A stretch of 64,000 bases of DNA from Pseudoduganella aquatica (lineage in GTDB: Bacteria; Pseudomonadota; Gammaproteobacteria; Burkholderiales; Burkholderiaceae_D). Below are positions 24,817-32,817 of this stretch, piece by piece; the stretch's first letter is position 1; each line of letters starts with the position of its first letter. The notes under the pieces are model-generated. The model ran no database searches, had not been told where the DNA came from, and saw only the letters and a list, made by a program, of their open reading frames with translations. The translations under genes and the position numbers were made by a program. The stretch covers positions 1 through 64,000 of the forward strand of contig NZ_WWCU01000030.1 in NCBI RefSeq assembly GCF_009857595.1, written 5' to 3'.

Positions 24817-26748
24817 CTAGCGCGCCTCCACCACCGGCAACTCGATCGCGCTGGCCGAACCGGGCGCGTGGTAGATGCGCTGCGTGGCCTTGATATAGTC
24901 CGACGGCTGCGCATGGAAGATGTTCGGCACGAAGCGCTGCGGGTTGCGGTCGTACAGCGGGAACCAGCTGGACTGGATCTGCACCATCACGCGGTGGCCC
25001 TTCAGGAACACGTGGTTCACGTTCGGCAGCGCGTAGCGGTAGCGCTCCACCTTGTTGGCCGGGATGGCCTCGGCGTGCTCCAGGCTGTTGCGGTAGCGGC
25101 CGCGGAAGATGTCCATCGCAATGCCCTGCTGGTAGCCGCCCAGCTCCGGCTGCGACGCCATCTCGTCCGGATACACGTCGATCAGCTTGACCACCCAGTC
25201 GGCGTCGGTGCCGCTGGTGGCCGCGTACAGGTTCACCATGGGCTGGCCGGACAGCTGCAGCGGCGCCGCCAGCGGCTCGGTCACATAGGTCAGCACGTCC
25301 GGGCGGTCGGACACGAAACGCTGGTCGCTCACCAGCCACGGCTTCCACACGTTCTCGTCGTGCATGCGCACCGGGCGCGGCACGAAGGGCACCGGCTTGG
25401 CCGGGTCGGACACGTATTCGTCATAGGCCGCGCCGGCCTTGGGCGCGTCGAAGCCGAGCTTGTAGCCGTCCTGCAGATAGATGGCCTTGGACGCGGCCGG
25501 ACAGCCGCTGGCGCAGGACTGCGGCCAGGCGCTCAAACGCTGCCAGCGGTTGGTGCCGGTCTGGTAGCTCAGCACCGGCGGCGTGTCGGCCACCGGCGCG
25601 CCGTCCTTCAGGTACTGGTTGAAGAAGGGCTGCATCACATTGCGGCGGAACTCCAGCGCGGTGTCGCCGGTGAACTTGATGGCGCCCAGGCTGGAGCCGT
25701 CGTAGTTCACGCCGCTGTGCCGCCACGGGCCGATCACCAGGAAGTTCAGCTTGTTGTCCTTGTCCTGCGGCTCCATGGCGGCGTAGGCCGCGTAGGGGCC
25801 GTAGATGTCCTCCTGGTCCCACTGCCCCACGATGTGCATGGTCGGCACGCTCAGCTTGCGCGCGCCCACCAGCTTGTCGATGGCCTGGTGCTGCCAGTAG
25901 CTGTCGTAGGCCGGGTGCTCGAACAGCTTTTTCGTGTAGGGCAGCTGGTCCAGGCCGAATTTTTTCGCGTAGCCGCCCGCCGAGCCGGCGCGCAGCAGGC
26001 CCTCGTAGTCGTCGTAGACGCCGCTGGCCGGCGCCTCGCCGCGCCCCTTGACCGAGGTCTGGCCGCCGATGTACGGCAGGCTGGGCATGCGGAAGGCGCC
26101 GTTGTGGAACCAGTCGTCGCCGCGCCAGCCGTCCACCATGGCGCTCATGGGCGCGGCCGCCTTCAGCGCCGGGTGCGGGTCCATCAGCGCCATCATGACG
26201 GTGAAGCCCTCGTAGGAGGAACCCACCATGCCCACCTTGCCGTTGGTCTCCGGCACGTTCTTGGTCAGCCACTCGATGGTGTCCCAGGCGTCCGTGGCGT
26301 GGTCTATCCTGGTGTTGTTGAGCGGGCCGCTGAGCGGGCGCGTCATCACATACTCGCCCTCGGAGCCGTATTTGCCGCGCACGTCCTGGAACACGCGGAT
26401 ATAGCCCTCGTCGATAAAGGTCTCGTCGCCCTGCGGCAAGGTGGCGCGGATGCTGGGGCTGGCGTTGCGCTGGGCGCGGCGCGCCGCGTTGTACGGCGTG
26501 CGGGTCAGCATGATGGGCGCATTCTTCGTGCCCTTGGGCATCACGATCACCGTGTACAGCTTCACGCCGTCGCGCATGGGCACCATCACCACTTTTTTCA
26601 CATAGTCCGCATTGTCTGCCGGGGCGGCCAGGCTGGCCGGGATATCGGGCGCCATCGGCGGCGTTTGCGCCAGCGCGGACGAGATGAGCAGGGTCAGCGC
26701 GGCCAGGGCCGGCAGCTTCAGGGCGGTGCGGGTATGCGATGTGCGCAT
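24817..26748 (-). CDS. CocE/NonD family hydrolase (X-Pro dipeptidyl-peptidase S15 type), exported
   Basis: 643 residues with a signal peptide (ALAALTLLISSALAQ). The S15 alpha/beta-hydrolase domain shows RDGVKLYTVIVMPKG, RGKYGSEGEYVMTRP and the nucleophile motif VGSSYEGFTVMMAL (Ser at about residue 172), with a C-terminal jelly-roll XPD domain (from about 430). Related enzymes are cocaine esterase, alpha-amino-acid ester hydrolases and glutaryl-7-ACA acylase, so it should cleave an ester or amide of an acyl compound in the periplasm. The true substrate is unknown. It is a single gene, ending right before the retron promoter. Confidence 0.88.
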   Translation of the reverse strand: MRTSHTRTALKLPALAALTLLISSALAQTPPMAPDIPASLAAPADNADYVKKVVMVPMRDGVKLYTVIVMPKGTKNAPIMLTRTPYNAARRAQRNASPSIRATLPQGDETFIDEGYIRVFQDVRGKYGSEGEYVMTRPLSGPLNNTRIDHATDAWDTIEWLTKNVPETNGKVGMVGSSYEGFTVMMALMDPHPALKAAAPMSAMVDGWRGDDWFHNGAFRMPSLPYIGGQTSVKGRGEAPASGVYDDYEGLLRAGSAGGYAKKFGLDQLPYTKKLFEHPAYDSYWQHQAIDKLVGARKLSVPTMHIVGQWDQEDIYGPYAAYAAMEPQDKDNKLNFLVIGPWRHSGVNYDGSSLGAIKFTGDTALEFRRNVMQPFFNQYLKDGAPVADTPPVLSYQTGTNRWQRLSAWPQSCASGCPAASKAIYLQDGYKLGFDAPKAGAAYDEYVSDPAKPVPFVPRPVRMHDENVWKPWLVSDQRFVSDRPDVLTYVTEPLAAPLQLSGQPMVNLYAATSGTDADWVVKLIDVYPDEMASQPELGGYQQGIAMDIFRGRYRNSLEHAEAIPANKVERYRYALPNVNHVFLKGHRVMVQIQSSWFPLYDRNPQRFVPNIFHAQPSDYIKATQRIYHAPGSASAIELPVVEAR

Positions 26749-26915
26749 GGGTAAAGTCTCCGTGTTGTGCTGCGGGCCATGGTAGACAACTGCTTGCCAT
26801 CACGCAATGCCGCGTTTGTAACGCAAGTTTGCACGGCTATGCGCGGCGCCGCACAGAAGCCAGGGCAGAGCCGGCTTACAGTAGAGCCACAACCAACAGA
26901 ACGAGGAGTGCCATC

Positions 26916-27317
26916 ATGAAAAAACTGCTGATCGCCGCCGCCATGGCCGCCACGCTGGGCGGCGCCGCCGCCCCGTCCTTCGCCGATGTGGTCGTGGTGC
27001 GCACCGCGCCGCCGCCGCCGCGCCATGAAGTGGTGCCGCACGCCCGCCACGGCTACACCTGGGTGGCCGGCCACTGGGACTGGAACGGCCGCCGCAACGT
27101 CTGGATCAAGGGCACCTGGGTGCGCGACCGCAACGGCTACGTCTACCGTCCCACCGCCTGGGAACAGCGCGACGGCCGCTGGGTCGTCGAGCGCGGCGGC
27201 TGGCAGCGTGGCGACCGCGACCATGACGGCGTGCCCAACCGCGTCGACCGCGACCGCGACGGCGACGGCGTGCCCAACCGCCGCGACGACAGTCCCAACA
27301 ATCCAAACCGCCATTAA
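26916..27317 (+). CDS. Exported WXXGXW (YXWGXW)-type repeat protein
   Basis: 133 residues: a signal peptide (MKKLLIAAAMAATLGGAAAP, cleavage near SFA|D), then Trp-rich HYTWVAGHWDWNGRRNVW-like motifs (TWVAGHWDW, VWIKGTWVRD) and a C-terminal Asp/Arg-rich segment with two copies of DGVPNR. The last part looks like thrombospondin-type-3 calcium-binding repeats (DRDHDGVPNRVDRDRDGDG). These small envelope proteins are common in Burkholderiales and their function is unknown. GAGGAG precedes the ATG. Confidence 0.8.
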   Translation: MKKLLIAAAMAATLGGAAAPSFADVVVVRTAPPPPRHEVVPHARHGYTWVAGHWDWNGRRNVWIKGTWVRDRNGYVYRPTAWEQRDGRWVVERGGWQRGDRDHDGVPNRVDRDRDGDGVPNRRDDSPNNPNRH

Positions 27318-27374
27318 GCGGCCCCCGCCGCCGCCCACCTTGACAGGGCGGCGGCAAACTGCAACCATACGGGC

Positions 27375-27425
27375 ATGAAATTTTTCCAACCACATCGCAC
27401 CTGCCTGAATTGGTGGCCCCGCTGA
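27375..27425 (+). CDS. Trp leader peptide of trpS (16 residues, tandem Trp)
   Basis: The frame reads MKFFQPHRTCLNWWPR and stops. Two adjacent Trp codons near the end are just like those of trp operon leader peptides. A perfect -35 hexamer TTGACA lies upstream at 27340-27345; the -10 is poor. A hairpin that contains the Trp codons, an overlapping alternative pairing and a terminator follow before trpS. The peptide should serve only as a sensor: ribosome stalling at Trp codons when charged tRNA-Trp is scarce would let transcription reach trpS. Confidence 0.75.
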   Translation: MKFFQPHRTCLNWWPR

Positions 27426-27493
27426 CCTAGCGCGGCCACTGCACAGTGATGTGAGTACTTAGACAACGCCGCCTTCGCAGGGTGGCGTTTTTC
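27411..27493 (+). promoter_or_regulatory. Transcription attenuator in front of trpS
   Basis: Stem 1:2 pairs GTGGCC, which overlaps the Trp codons, with GGCCAC (27433-27438), helped by GCT/AGC inside. GCGGC of strand 2 can instead pair with GCCGC of strand 3 (about 27469-27473), giving an antiterminator. Strand 3:4 is the terminator AACGCCGCC...GGTGGCGTT with one G-U pair, followed by TTTTTC (27465-27493). This is the standard three-way switch of ribosome-mediated attenuation. Confidence 0.7.
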
Positions 27494-27532
27494 TTGGCGC
27501 ATCGTGCGGGGGCAACAGCCCGAGGAAGCCGT

Positions 27533-28561
27533 ATGAACCAGCCCGCAACGCCCGCCACCGCCACCCCGTCCGTGATCCTGACCGGCGACCGCCCCACCGG
27601 TCCGCTGCACCTGGGCCACTACGTGGGCAGCTTGCGCAACCGCGTGACCTACCAGCACGACTACCAGCAGTTCATCATGCTGGCCGACTCCCAGGCCCTG
27701 ACCGACAACATGGAAGACACCGGCAAGGTGCACCGCAACGTGGTCGAAGTGGCGCTGGACTACCTGGCAGTGGGCATCGACCCGGCCAAGTCCACCATTT
27801 TGATCCAGTCGCAAATCCCCGAGCTGGCCGAGCTGACCTTCTACTACCTGAACATGGTCACCGTGGCGCGCCTGGAGCGCAACCCGACCGTCAAGCAGGA
27901 AATCGTGCTGCGCGGCTTCGAGCGCGACATCCCGGCCGGCTTCCTGACCTACCCGGCCAGCCAGGCCGCCGACATCTCGGCCTTCAAGGCCACCCTGGTG
28001 CCGGTGGGCGAGGACCAGATCCCGATGATCGAGCAGACCAACGAGATCGTGCGCAAGTTCAACCGCCTGGCCAACCGCGACATCCTGGTCGAGTGCAAGG
28101 CCCTGGTGCCGGAAATCGGCCGCCTGCCCGGCATCGACGGCAAGGCCAAGATGAGCAAATCGCTGGGCAACACCATCAACCTGGGCGCCTCCGCCGAGGA
28201 AATCACCGCCGCCGTGAAAAAGGTCTACACCGACCCGCTGCACCTGCGCGTGCAGGACCCCGGCCACCTGGAAGGCAACGTCGCCTTCATCTACCTGGAC
28301 GCCTTCGACCCGGAAAAAGCGGCGCTGGAAGAAATGAAAGCGCATTATGTGCGCGGCGGCCTGGGCGACAGCGTGGTCAAGAAGCGCCTGGAAGTGGTGC
28401 TGCAGGAGATGCTGGCCCCGATCCGCGCCCGCCGCGAGGAGTTCGCCAAGGACAAGGGCCAGGTCATGCAGATCCTCAAGGAAGGCACGGCCAAGGCGCG
28501 CGAAGTGGCCGCCAGGACCGCAGACGAAGTCAAGGCCGCCTTGGGCCTGAGCTACTTCTAA
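27533..28561 (+). CDS. trpS: Tryptophanyl-tRNA synthetase
   Basis: 342 residues, normal length for a bacterial class I TrpRS. It has TGDRPTGPLHLGHYVGSL with the HIGH-type motif HLGH (about residues 25-28), and the KMSKS loop in GKAKMSKSLGN (about 206). It charges tRNA-Trp with tryptophan in the cytoplasm. GAGGAAG precedes the ATG at 27533. The 5' leader has a peptide with tandem Trp codons and a terminator, so expression probably rises when charged tRNA-Trp is low. Confidence 0.97.
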   Translation: MNQPATPATATPSVILTGDRPTGPLHLGHYVGSLRNRVTYQHDYQQFIMLADSQALTDNMEDTGKVHRNVVEVALDYLAVGIDPAKSTILIQSQIPELAELTFYYLNMVTVARLERNPTVKQEIVLRGFERDIPAGFLTYPASQAADISAFKATLVPVGEDQIPMIEQTNEIVRKFNRLANRDILVECKALVPEIGRLPGIDGKAKMSKSLGNTINLGASAEEITAAVKKVYTDPLHLRVQDPGHLEGNVAFIYLDAFDPEKAALEEMKAHYVRGGLGDSVVKKRLEVVLQEMLAPIRARREEFAKDKGQVMQILKEGTAKAREVAARTADEVKAALGLSYF

Positions 28562-28574
28562 GCTCCGGCGCCGC

Positions 28575-29000
28575 GTGACACCGCCCGCCCCGCGCAGGAC
28601 CCGGCCCGCCAAGGCCCGGCCCCAGCCCCGGGGGCAGGGCCTTGGCGGGCCGCCGCACGCTGCGGGCGCCGCCGCCTATCTCGCCATCGGCGTCCTCGCC
28701 CTGCTCTACCTGGCCGCCATCCTGCTGTGGCGCCTGCCCGCCTGGCCGGCCCTGCTGTACGGGGGCGCCAGCGCGGTCTGCTTCATCTTCTACGCCATCG
28801 ACAAGGCCGCCGCCAGGGCGGGCCGCCGGCGCACGCCGGAAAGCACGCTGCTGCTGCTCGGCCTGTGCTGCGGCTGGCCCGGCGCCGTCCTGGCCCAGCA
28901 ATGGCTGCGCCACAAGTCCAGCAAGACCTCCTTCCAGCTGGCCTTCTGGGCCACCGTGGCCGCCAACCTGGCCGCCTTCTGCTGGCTGGCCCAACGCTGA
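28575..29000 (+). CDS. DUF1294 membrane protein
   Basis: 141 residues. A basic Pro/Arg-rich tail of about 30 residues is followed by three to four membrane helices. The DUF1294 core is clear: YAIDKAAARAGRRRTPESTLLLLGLCCGWPGAVLAQQWLRHKSSKTSFQ (conserved Asp-Lys, Arg-x-Glu and RHK positions). In some proteins this domain is fused to a cold-shock domain; here it stands alone. The start is a GTG 13 bases after the trpS stop with no strong ribosome site, so the N-terminus is uncertain. The function is unknown. Confidence 0.8.
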   Translation: MTPPAPRRTRPAKARPQPRGQGLGGPPHAAGAAAYLAIGVLALLYLAAILLWRLPAWPALLYGGASAVCFIFYAIDKAAARAGRRRTPESTLLLLGLCCGWPGAVLAQQWLRHKSSKTSFQLAFWATVAANLAAFCWLAQR

Positions 29001-29004
29001 ATCC

Positions 29005-30555
29005 ATGGACAACGCGCTCGCCGGCAAATTCATCCGCCTGCTCGAATACCGGGCCATCCGCAAGCTGGGGCTGACCCGGGACGGCCTGCAAACCCGCCGC
29101 CTGCATCCGAAAACCATCAATATCTTTGCCGGCCCCAACGGCGCCGGCAAATCCACGCTGCTCGACGCCATCGCCATTGCCGGCCACCCCGCGAAAATGG
29201 CCAGCCTGCGGCGCAACCAGCCGCCCACCGGCGTGGATGCCCGCATCCGCCTGATCTTCGCCAACCAGTCCGAGCTGTCGTTGGACCTGCGCTACAACTC
29301 GCAGGTCGCCCAGAACGCCGACTTCGCCGCCTCCTACGCCGTGCTGGGCGTGTACACCAGGAACGAGGCGGAACCCTGGCGCGGCCCGCGCAAGGTCGGC
29401 CAGGACATCGCCCGCGGCGCCGACCTCCAGCCCTTCGCGGACCGCCTGGCCGACTCCCGGGTGCAGGTGTGCGACATCGGCCCGGCCGGGGCCGCGCAGC
29501 TCGCCGGCGCCGACATTGCCGCCGAACTGCAGCGCCTGAGCGGCGAACTCACCGGCCTGCACGCGTCCAGGCCCATCGGCCACGGCCCGGACGGCTACGT
29601 GCTCGCCTTCGCGGACGACCCCGCCGCCCTCAACACCGTGCAAGCCGAGCACATGCCCTCCGGCTGGATGCACCTGGCCGGCCTGCTGGCGCAGCTGCGC
29701 CGGGCGCCGGAAGGCAGCATCTGCCTGATCGAAGAGCCGGAAACCCATCTGCACGCCTCGCTGCAGCGCACCCTGGCCCGCTGCATGGGCGAGATCGCGT
29801 CGCAGCGCACCCTGCAGCTGTTCATGTCCACCCACTCCAGCGTGCTGCTCAACGACAAGCTCTGGCCCGCCGGCACCGCCTTCTTCAGCGTGGACGGCGA
29901 CGTCGCGCGCGAAACCGCGCTCGGCAGCGCCATGCTGGACCTGCTGGGCGTAAAAGGCAGCGACCTGCTGCAATCGAACGGCGTGCTCTGGGTCGAAGGG
30001 CCGTCCGACCGCCTGTACTTCAACGCCCTGCTGGCCGAACTGCAACTGCAGCAGTACGGCGCCCTCCGCTACCGCGAGAACGTGCACTACAGCTTCAGCC
30101 TGTTCGGCGGCGCCTGCATCAGCCACTTCGGCGCCGCCGCCGAGGCCGACGTGGACGGCCTGATCAACGTCATCCGCATCAACCGCAACGCCGCCATCGC
30201 CATCGACCGCGACGCCGACTTCGGCATGGACGGCTACGGCAGCCTCTACCCCGTCAACGGCGCCGGCCGCACCAAGCAGCGCCTGCTGGCGGAAATCTAC
30301 CGCGACGGCCAGGGCGGCAACGCCGCTTACCTGGGCGACCGCTACACCATCGAGTGCTATCTGCCGTCCGCCCTGGCGCACAAATACCTGGACCCCGCGT
30401 CCGGCTACAGCAAGGTGCGCAGCGGCGTCACCAAAGTCTGGCTGGCGCGCCACGCGGTGGACACGCCCGGCCTGATGGCGCGCATGCTGGCCGCGCACGG
30501 CGACCTGCGGCAAGGCATGCAGCGCCTGCTGAATGCCATCGCCGCCTGGAACTAG
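29005..30555 (+). CDS. OLD-like ATPase with TOPRIM nuclease domain
   Basis: About 516 residues. The ATPase half has Walker A AGPNGAGKST (about residue 42), an ABC-like signature region PSGWMHLAGLL (about 219), Walker B ICLIEEPETHL (about 240) and MSTHSSVLL as the switch His. The second half is TOPRIM-like, with the acidic VEGPSDRLYFNAL (about 331) and IDRDAD (about 401). This is the layout of OLD-family nucleases, several of which act in phage defence (for example P2 Old and Gabija GajA). No partner helicase is adjacent; the neighbours are DUF1294 and a transporter. It starts five bases after the DUF1294 stop. Defence function is inferred, not shown. Confidence 0.8.
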   Translation: MDNALAGKFIRLLEYRAIRKLGLTRDGLQTRRLHPKTINIFAGPNGAGKSTLLDAIAIAGHPAKMASLRRNQPPTGVDARIRLIFANQSELSLDLRYNSQVAQNADFAASYAVLGVYTRNEAEPWRGPRKVGQDIARGADLQPFADRLADSRVQVCDIGPAGAAQLAGADIAAELQRLSGELTGLHASRPIGHGPDGYVLAFADDPAALNTVQAEHMPSGWMHLAGLLAQLRRAPEGSICLIEEPETHLHASLQRTLARCMGEIASQRTLQLFMSTHSSVLLNDKLWPAGTAFFSVDGDVARETALGSAMLDLLGVKGSDLLQSNGVLWVEGPSDRLYFNALLAELQLQQYGALRYRENVHYSFSLFGGACISHFGAAAEADVDGLINVIRINRNAAIAIDRDADFGMDGYGSLYPVNGAGRTKQRLLAEIYRDGQGGNAAYLGDRYTIECYLPSALAHKYLDPASGYSKVRSGVTKVWLARHAVDTPGLMARMLAAHGDLRQGMQRLLNAIAAWN

Positions 30556-30638
30556 GCGCCGGCGCCATGCAAGGCGCGCTTCCCGCGCCGCCCCATGCTG
30601 TGCGACACTGTCGCCCTTGCAACAAGGAATACTTAACG

Positions 30639-31592
30639 ATGTGGAATGGTGTACTGTGCGGCCTGCTGGCCGGGGCCATGTGGGGCATGGTGTTTATCGT
30701 GCCGGAATTGCTGTCGGCCTTCTCGCCGGTGGAGATGGCGGTGGGCCGCTACGTCGCCTACGGTGCCATCGCGCTGGGGCTGATGCTGCCGCGCCTGGGC
30801 TCGCTGTACGCGCGCCTGGACCGCGCCGACTACGCGGCGCTGGTGCGCCATGCGCTGTCGGGCAACATCGTCTACTACATGCTGCTGGCGCTCGGCGTGA
30901 AGCTGGCCGGCGTGGCCCCCACCTCCTTGATTATCGGCGTGCTGCCGATCTCGGTCACCCTGATGGGCCGCAAGGACCACGGCGCCCTGCCGCTGCGCCA
31001 GCTGGCGCTGCCGCTGCTGGTGGCCGCGGCCGGCATCGCCTGCATCAATGTGGACGTGTTCCTGCACGCCGGCTCGGCCGGCCACCCGGTCTGGCAGACC
31101 CTGCTGGGCGTGCTGTGCGCCGCAGGCGCGCTGCTGTGCTGGAGCTGGTACACGCTGGACAACGCGCGCTATCTGAAGCGCAACCCGCACTTCAGCAGCG
31201 CGGAATGGTCGGCCCTGTACGGCCTCTCGAGCGGCCTGATCGCGCTGCTGATCGGCCTGGCCGCGCTGGCGGTGTGGCATGGCGACGTGCTGGGCGCGGC
31301 CGGCCAGGCCAGCGGACGCGACTGGCTCGTGTTCTGGATCACCAACACCCTGCTGGCCCTGGGCGCCTCGGTGATCGGCAACCACTTGTGGAATATCGCC
31401 AGCCGGCGCGTGCCCGTCACGCTGTCCGGCCAGCTGATCCTGTTCGAGACCCTGTTCGCCCTGCTGTACGGCTTTATCTACAAGCAGCAGTGGCCGCGTC
31501 CGCTGGAAACGGCCGCCATCGTGCTGCTGGCGGCGGGCGTGATGTGGTCGGTGCGCGTGCACGCGCTGGAGGACGAGGTCACCCCGCCCTGA
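30639..31592 (+). CDS. DMT-superfamily transporter
   Basis: 317 residues and about ten membrane helices; the first one, LCGLLAGAMWGMVFIVPELL, and the paired-repeat layout are typical of EamA/DMT permeases. The conserved segment GNHLWNIASRRVPVTLSGQL lies in the second repeat. It probably moves amino acids or small metabolites across the inner membrane. AAGGAA stands upstream of the ATG. It is followed by a convergent gene five bases after its stop. Confidence 0.83.
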   Translation: MWNGVLCGLLAGAMWGMVFIVPELLSAFSPVEMAVGRYVAYGAIALGLMLPRLGSLYARLDRADYAALVRHALSGNIVYYMLLALGVKLAGVAPTSLIIGVLPISVTLMGRKDHGALPLRQLALPLLVAAAGIACINVDVFLHAGSAGHPVWQTLLGVLCAAGALLCWSWYTLDNARYLKRNPHFSSAEWSALYGLSSGLIALLIGLAALAVWHGDVLGAAGQASGRDWLVFWITNTLLALGASVIGNHLWNIASRRVPVTLSGQLILFETLFALLYGFIYKQQWPRPLETAAIVLLAAGVMWSVRVHALEDEVTPP

Positions 31593-31597
31593 CGGTC

Positions 31598-32212
31598 CTA
31601 GTCCAGCAGGCCGCTTTCGCACAGCACGTCCTGCACCAGCTCCAGGCGCAGCACCGGATTCTGCTCGGCCATCAGCAGCTGCTTGCGGTTGGGCGTCATG
31701 CGCAGCAGTTCGCACCAGCGGTTGGCCACCCAGCCGGAGTCGTCCAGCTTGTAGGGCGGCAGCAGCGGCATCTGGGTCGACGGCAACTGGCGTTTTTGCA
31801 GCGAACGGATCACCGCCGCCAGCGCGTCGGCCACGTTCTTCTGCTCCTCGGGCACCGGCACGTCCAGGTCCGGCGCCAGCATCTCCACCTCCCCCATCCA
31901 CAAGCCGTGCTTGAGCTGGGAAGCGGACTGGATGCGGAAGCGCTGGGTGCCGACGCAGGTCAGCTTCAGCAGGCCCGACAGCGGAGAGGTCCAGTCCACA
32001 ATGCGCGCCATGGTGCCCACCTCGGTCAGTTCCTCGTGCTGCTCGGGGCGCTGGATTTCGCTGCCTGAAGCCAGCGCCACCACGCCGAACTCCTCGGAGC
32101 GGGCAATGCACTTCTTGATCAGGTCGAGATAGCGGACTTCGAATACCTGCAGGGGCAAGTGTCCGTCAGGAAAGAGTACTGTATTAAGCGGAAATAACGG
32201 TATCGAAGGCAT
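31598..32212 (-). CDS. Lon N-terminal-domain (LON substrate-binding) protein
   Basis: About 204 residues formed by one Lon-N domain without ATPase or protease: IPLFPLNTVLFPDGHLPLQVFEVRYLDLI at the start, then GTMARIVDWTSPLSGLLKLTCVG and RFRI. Such stand-alone proteins are common in proteobacteria and of unknown role, perhaps in substrate recognition. The start MPSIPLFPLN fits the family, but has no good ribosome site; in-frame ATG and TTG codons lie 9 and 13 codons upstream. Confidence 0.85.
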   Translation of the reverse strand: MPSIPLFPLNTVLFPDGHLPLQVFEVRYLDLIKKCIARSEEFGVVALASGSEIQRPEQHEELTEVGTMARIVDWTSPLSGLLKLTCVGTQRFRIQSASQLKHGLWMGEVEMLAPDLDVPVPEEQKNVADALAAVIRSLQKRQLPSTQMPLLPPYKLDDSGWVANRWCELLRMTPNRKQLLMAEQNPVLRLELVQDVLCESGLLD

Positions 32213-32310
32213 CCCGCCATGATCGCACAATAAGGTCATGCCGCCGAGCAAATTCCAGTGCCTGCGGCGGAACGTGCGGGCGGTGTGGCGCAGGCCCTAC
32301 GCCCAAATGA

Positions 32311-32339
32311 AAATATCCGGACTGGCCGGATATTTTTTT
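32311..32339 (-). terminator. Terminator of the H-NS gene (probably bidirectional)
   Basis: AAATATCCGG, loop ACTGG and CCGGATATTT form a perfect 10-bp stem with a T-run on the plus strand and TTTTC on the minus strand. It lies about 20 bases past the stop of the H-NS gene. Confidence 0.85.
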
Positions 32340-32358
32340 GCAACGAATTCGCTGGTGT

Positions 32359-32652
32359 TTATTTAATCAGGAACTCTTCTTTGCTTTTACCTTCCAGCCA
32401 TTTCGGTGCGCGGCCACGGCCGGTCCAGCTTTGGCCGGTGGCTGGGTCGCGGTATTTCATAGGAACAGGAGCGCGTGGCTTGCTCACTTTTGCAGGTTTG
32501 GCCGTACCAGCCAGATCAGCCAGCGACAGACCATGCTCGCGCATGATGGCGGCGATTTTTTCTTTAGCCGAATTCAGTTCCTCGCGGCGAACGGATTCCG
32601 CCAGATTTTGCAGTTCAGCGATTTTTGCCTGGTATTCCTGATAAGTGGTCAT
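32359..32652 (-). CDS. H-NS family nucleoid protein (BpH3-like)
   Basis: 97 residues: an N-terminal coiled-coil oligomerisation segment (YQEYQAKIAELQNLAESVRREEL), a linker rich in Lys, Pro and Ala, and the C-terminal DNA-binding motif YRDPATGQSWTGRGRAPKWL. This is the small H-NS type typical of Burkholderiales. It binds curved AT-rich DNA and silences acquired genes. It has its own terminator and about 165 bases of free upstream sequence for a promoter. Confidence 0.94.
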   Translation of the reverse strand: MTTYQEYQAKIAELQNLAESVRREELNSAKEKIAAIMREHGLSLADLAGTAKPAKVSKPRAPVPMKYRDPATGQSWTGRGRAPKWLEGKSKEEFLIK

Positions 32653-32817
32653 GACTCAACTCTTCCTTGATGGTTGATAAGAGACTCCCCCAAAAACGCA
32701 GCCCCTGGTGAACACGGTGACATTTCGTGAGAATTCAAGACCGCAATTTACCACAAGAGCGCAGGGATATTCTAGTTAAATGTGAAACTCCCCGCAAACT
32801 TGTATCGTCCAAACTAA

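Noticed and set aside
27375..27533. T-box riboswitch in front of trpS
   Set aside because: No T-box sequence or specifier loop is seen; the leader instead has a translated peptide with tandem Trp codons.
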